This document shows positions 63,277 through 64,000 of a stretch of 64,000 bases of DNA, in pieces. The position numbers and the translations under genes are program-made. The DNA is from Bacteroides sp. M10 (lineage in GTDB: Bacteria; Bacteroidota; Bacteroidia; Bacteroidales; Bacteroidaceae), in assembly GCF_014334015.1 (NCBI RefSeq), contig NZ_CP060488.1:6158501-6222500 (forward strand), given 5' to 3'. Within the stretch, counting starts at the first letter, position 1, and each line of letters opens with the position of its first letter. The notes beneath the pieces were generated by a model. The model did not search any database and was not told the origin of the DNA. It saw nothing but the letters and a program-made list of their open reading frames with translations.

Positions 63277-64000
63277 TATCCTATCTTCATTAATACATCA
63301 TCTTCTGAAACAGTATCTCCCGGATTGGCACAGATAGCAGTCACCGTACCGCCAAACTCTGCACGGATAGCATTATAGGTCTTCATCGCTTCTACATAGC
63401 AGATTACGTCTCCTTCTTTCACCGTATCGCCTACTTGCAAGGCGGTTTCTTGTGCATTCTTCACCAAAAAGAACTTGCCTTCCAACGGAGAAAGTACTTC
63501 TTTGCCTTCGCCTGCCGGAGCAGCGGAAGCACCCGCTGGAGTAGCAGGAAGCTCGGCATCGCCATAAGCTACGGTGACACGATAAGCCTGTCCGTCTACC
63601 TGTACGGTCAGTGTTTTCGGTTTAACATCTTCTTCCGGTGATTTATCTTTTTCGGCACGGCGTTTTGCCACGTCTTCGAGGAAGTCTTCTTTGGCTTTAC
63701 CACTCTTGTAGGCTTCATATTGAGCCGGGTGCATCGCATATTCGAAGAGTTCTTCGTCGTCCTGTCCTGCTTCCCATTTGTTCTCTTTCATCAGTTTGCG
63801 ATATTTGTCGAGAGCATCCGGATAGTTGTCCTGTGGATCGCCTTCGAAGAACTTACGGCCTTCACGTTCCGCCTTTTCAATGATTTCCGGAGCAAGTTTG
63901 CCCGGCAAACGTCCGGCTTTACCCAGAATCATGTCCCAAATATCATCGGCAATCATTCCCCAACGGTCTTTTCCTTTTTCCATTGCCATCACGTTCATCA
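63276..64000 (-). CDS. oadA: Biotin-dependent decarboxylase alpha subunit, C-terminal part
   Basis: The window cuts the gene; about 240 C-terminal residues are seen. The first part (MIADDIWDMILGKAGRLPGK) is the conserved PYC_OADA domain of pyruvate/oxaloacetate carboxyltransferases. An Ala/Pro linker (about 150-165) leads to a biotinyl domain with EAMKTYN (Lys206 in this fragment). AMKT rather than AMKM is a less common but accepted biotinylation motif. The substrate, pyruvate or oxaloacetate, depends on the catalytic half outside the window. Confidence 0.88.
   Translation of the reverse strand, partial: MNVMAMEKGKDRWGMIADDIWDMILGKAGRLPGKLAPEIIEKAEREGRKFFEGDPQDNYPDALDKYRKLMKENKWEAGQDDEELFEYAMHPAQYEAYKSGKAKEDFLEDVAKRRAEKDKSPEEDVKPKTLTVQVDGQAYRVTVAYGDAELPATPAGASAAPAGEGKEVLSPLEGKFFLVKNAQETALQVGDTVKEGDVICYVEAMKTYNAIRAEFGGTVTAICANPGDTVSEDDVLMKIG

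Overview
The window comes from a gut Bacteroides, most likely the B. thetaiotaomicron / ovatus / xylanisolvens group. The grounds are a hybrid two-component regulator of the polysaccharide-utilisation type, a SusC/SusD pair, repeated Bacteroidetes promoters of the form TAnnTTTG, lipoproteins with acidic surface-export signals, a FecI/FecR/TonB receptor module and a Na+-pumping methylmalonyl-CoA decarboxylase cluster. Nearly all genes look intact. The clear exceptions are one ATPase pseudogene and two genes cut by the window edges.

Layout. 1-6 kb: end of a polysaccharide locus (HTCS regulator, GH43 lipoprotein, GH13 pullulanase-type lipoprotein). 6-7.1 kb: ruvC, a DUF4286 gene and tRNA-Ala(GGC). 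7.3-20 kb: an eight-gene ECF sigma / anti-sigma / TonB receptor locus that continues with a DUF4876 surface lipoprotein, a beta-barrel protein, a HEXXH metallopeptidase, an S46 peptidase and a PepSY-type membrane protein; it looks like an inducible system for capturing and digesting a protein-borne ligand. 20-25 kb: a small acidic protein, an unusual regulator (MerR/excisionase-like wHTH, coiled coil, RNA-polymerase-alpha-CTD-like end) behind a structured leader and a 22-bp dyad array, a complete ISL3-type insertion sequence with an 8-bp target duplication, and a TonB-C-domain protein. 25-38 kb: mostly housekeeping (pheS, MFS, nth, pgk, an orphan ABC binding protein with a porin, DUF418, TPR, and a five-gene minus-strand operon ending in maf). 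38-45 kb: a small basic protein, carbonic anhydrase, a lone SusC/SusD pair and a GNAT protein. 45-50.5 kb: methylmalonyl-CoA epimerase and decarboxylase subunits. 50.8-54 kb: TPR lipid-free secreted protein, fba, rpmE2. 54-56.4 kb: repeat-rich stretch with a decayed ATPase, an unknown gene and a second wHTH/coiled-coil gene behind a very structured ~400-nt leader. 56.4-62 kb: RND efflux operon. 62-64 kb: a second decarboxylase beta subunit and the biotin end of an alpha subunit.

How genes work together. The mce-mmdA-gamma-BCCP-beta block would convert succinate-derived methylmalonyl-CoA to propionyl-CoA while exporting Na+, and a second alpha/beta pair 12 kb away suggests an additional Na+-coupled decarboxylase. 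The ECF locus couples receptor occupancy to transcription through the receptor's STN domain and FecR.

Most notable novelty: two paralogous wHTH/coiled-coil regulators (21231-20365 minus and 55628-56056 plus) share the same layout: a helically phased repeat array, a TAnnTTTG promoter, a long self-complementary leader closing in a hairpin followed by six T, then the gene. Similar 22-bp dyad arrays also occur at 38498-38585. All of this was read by eye; no alignments or folding programs were run.
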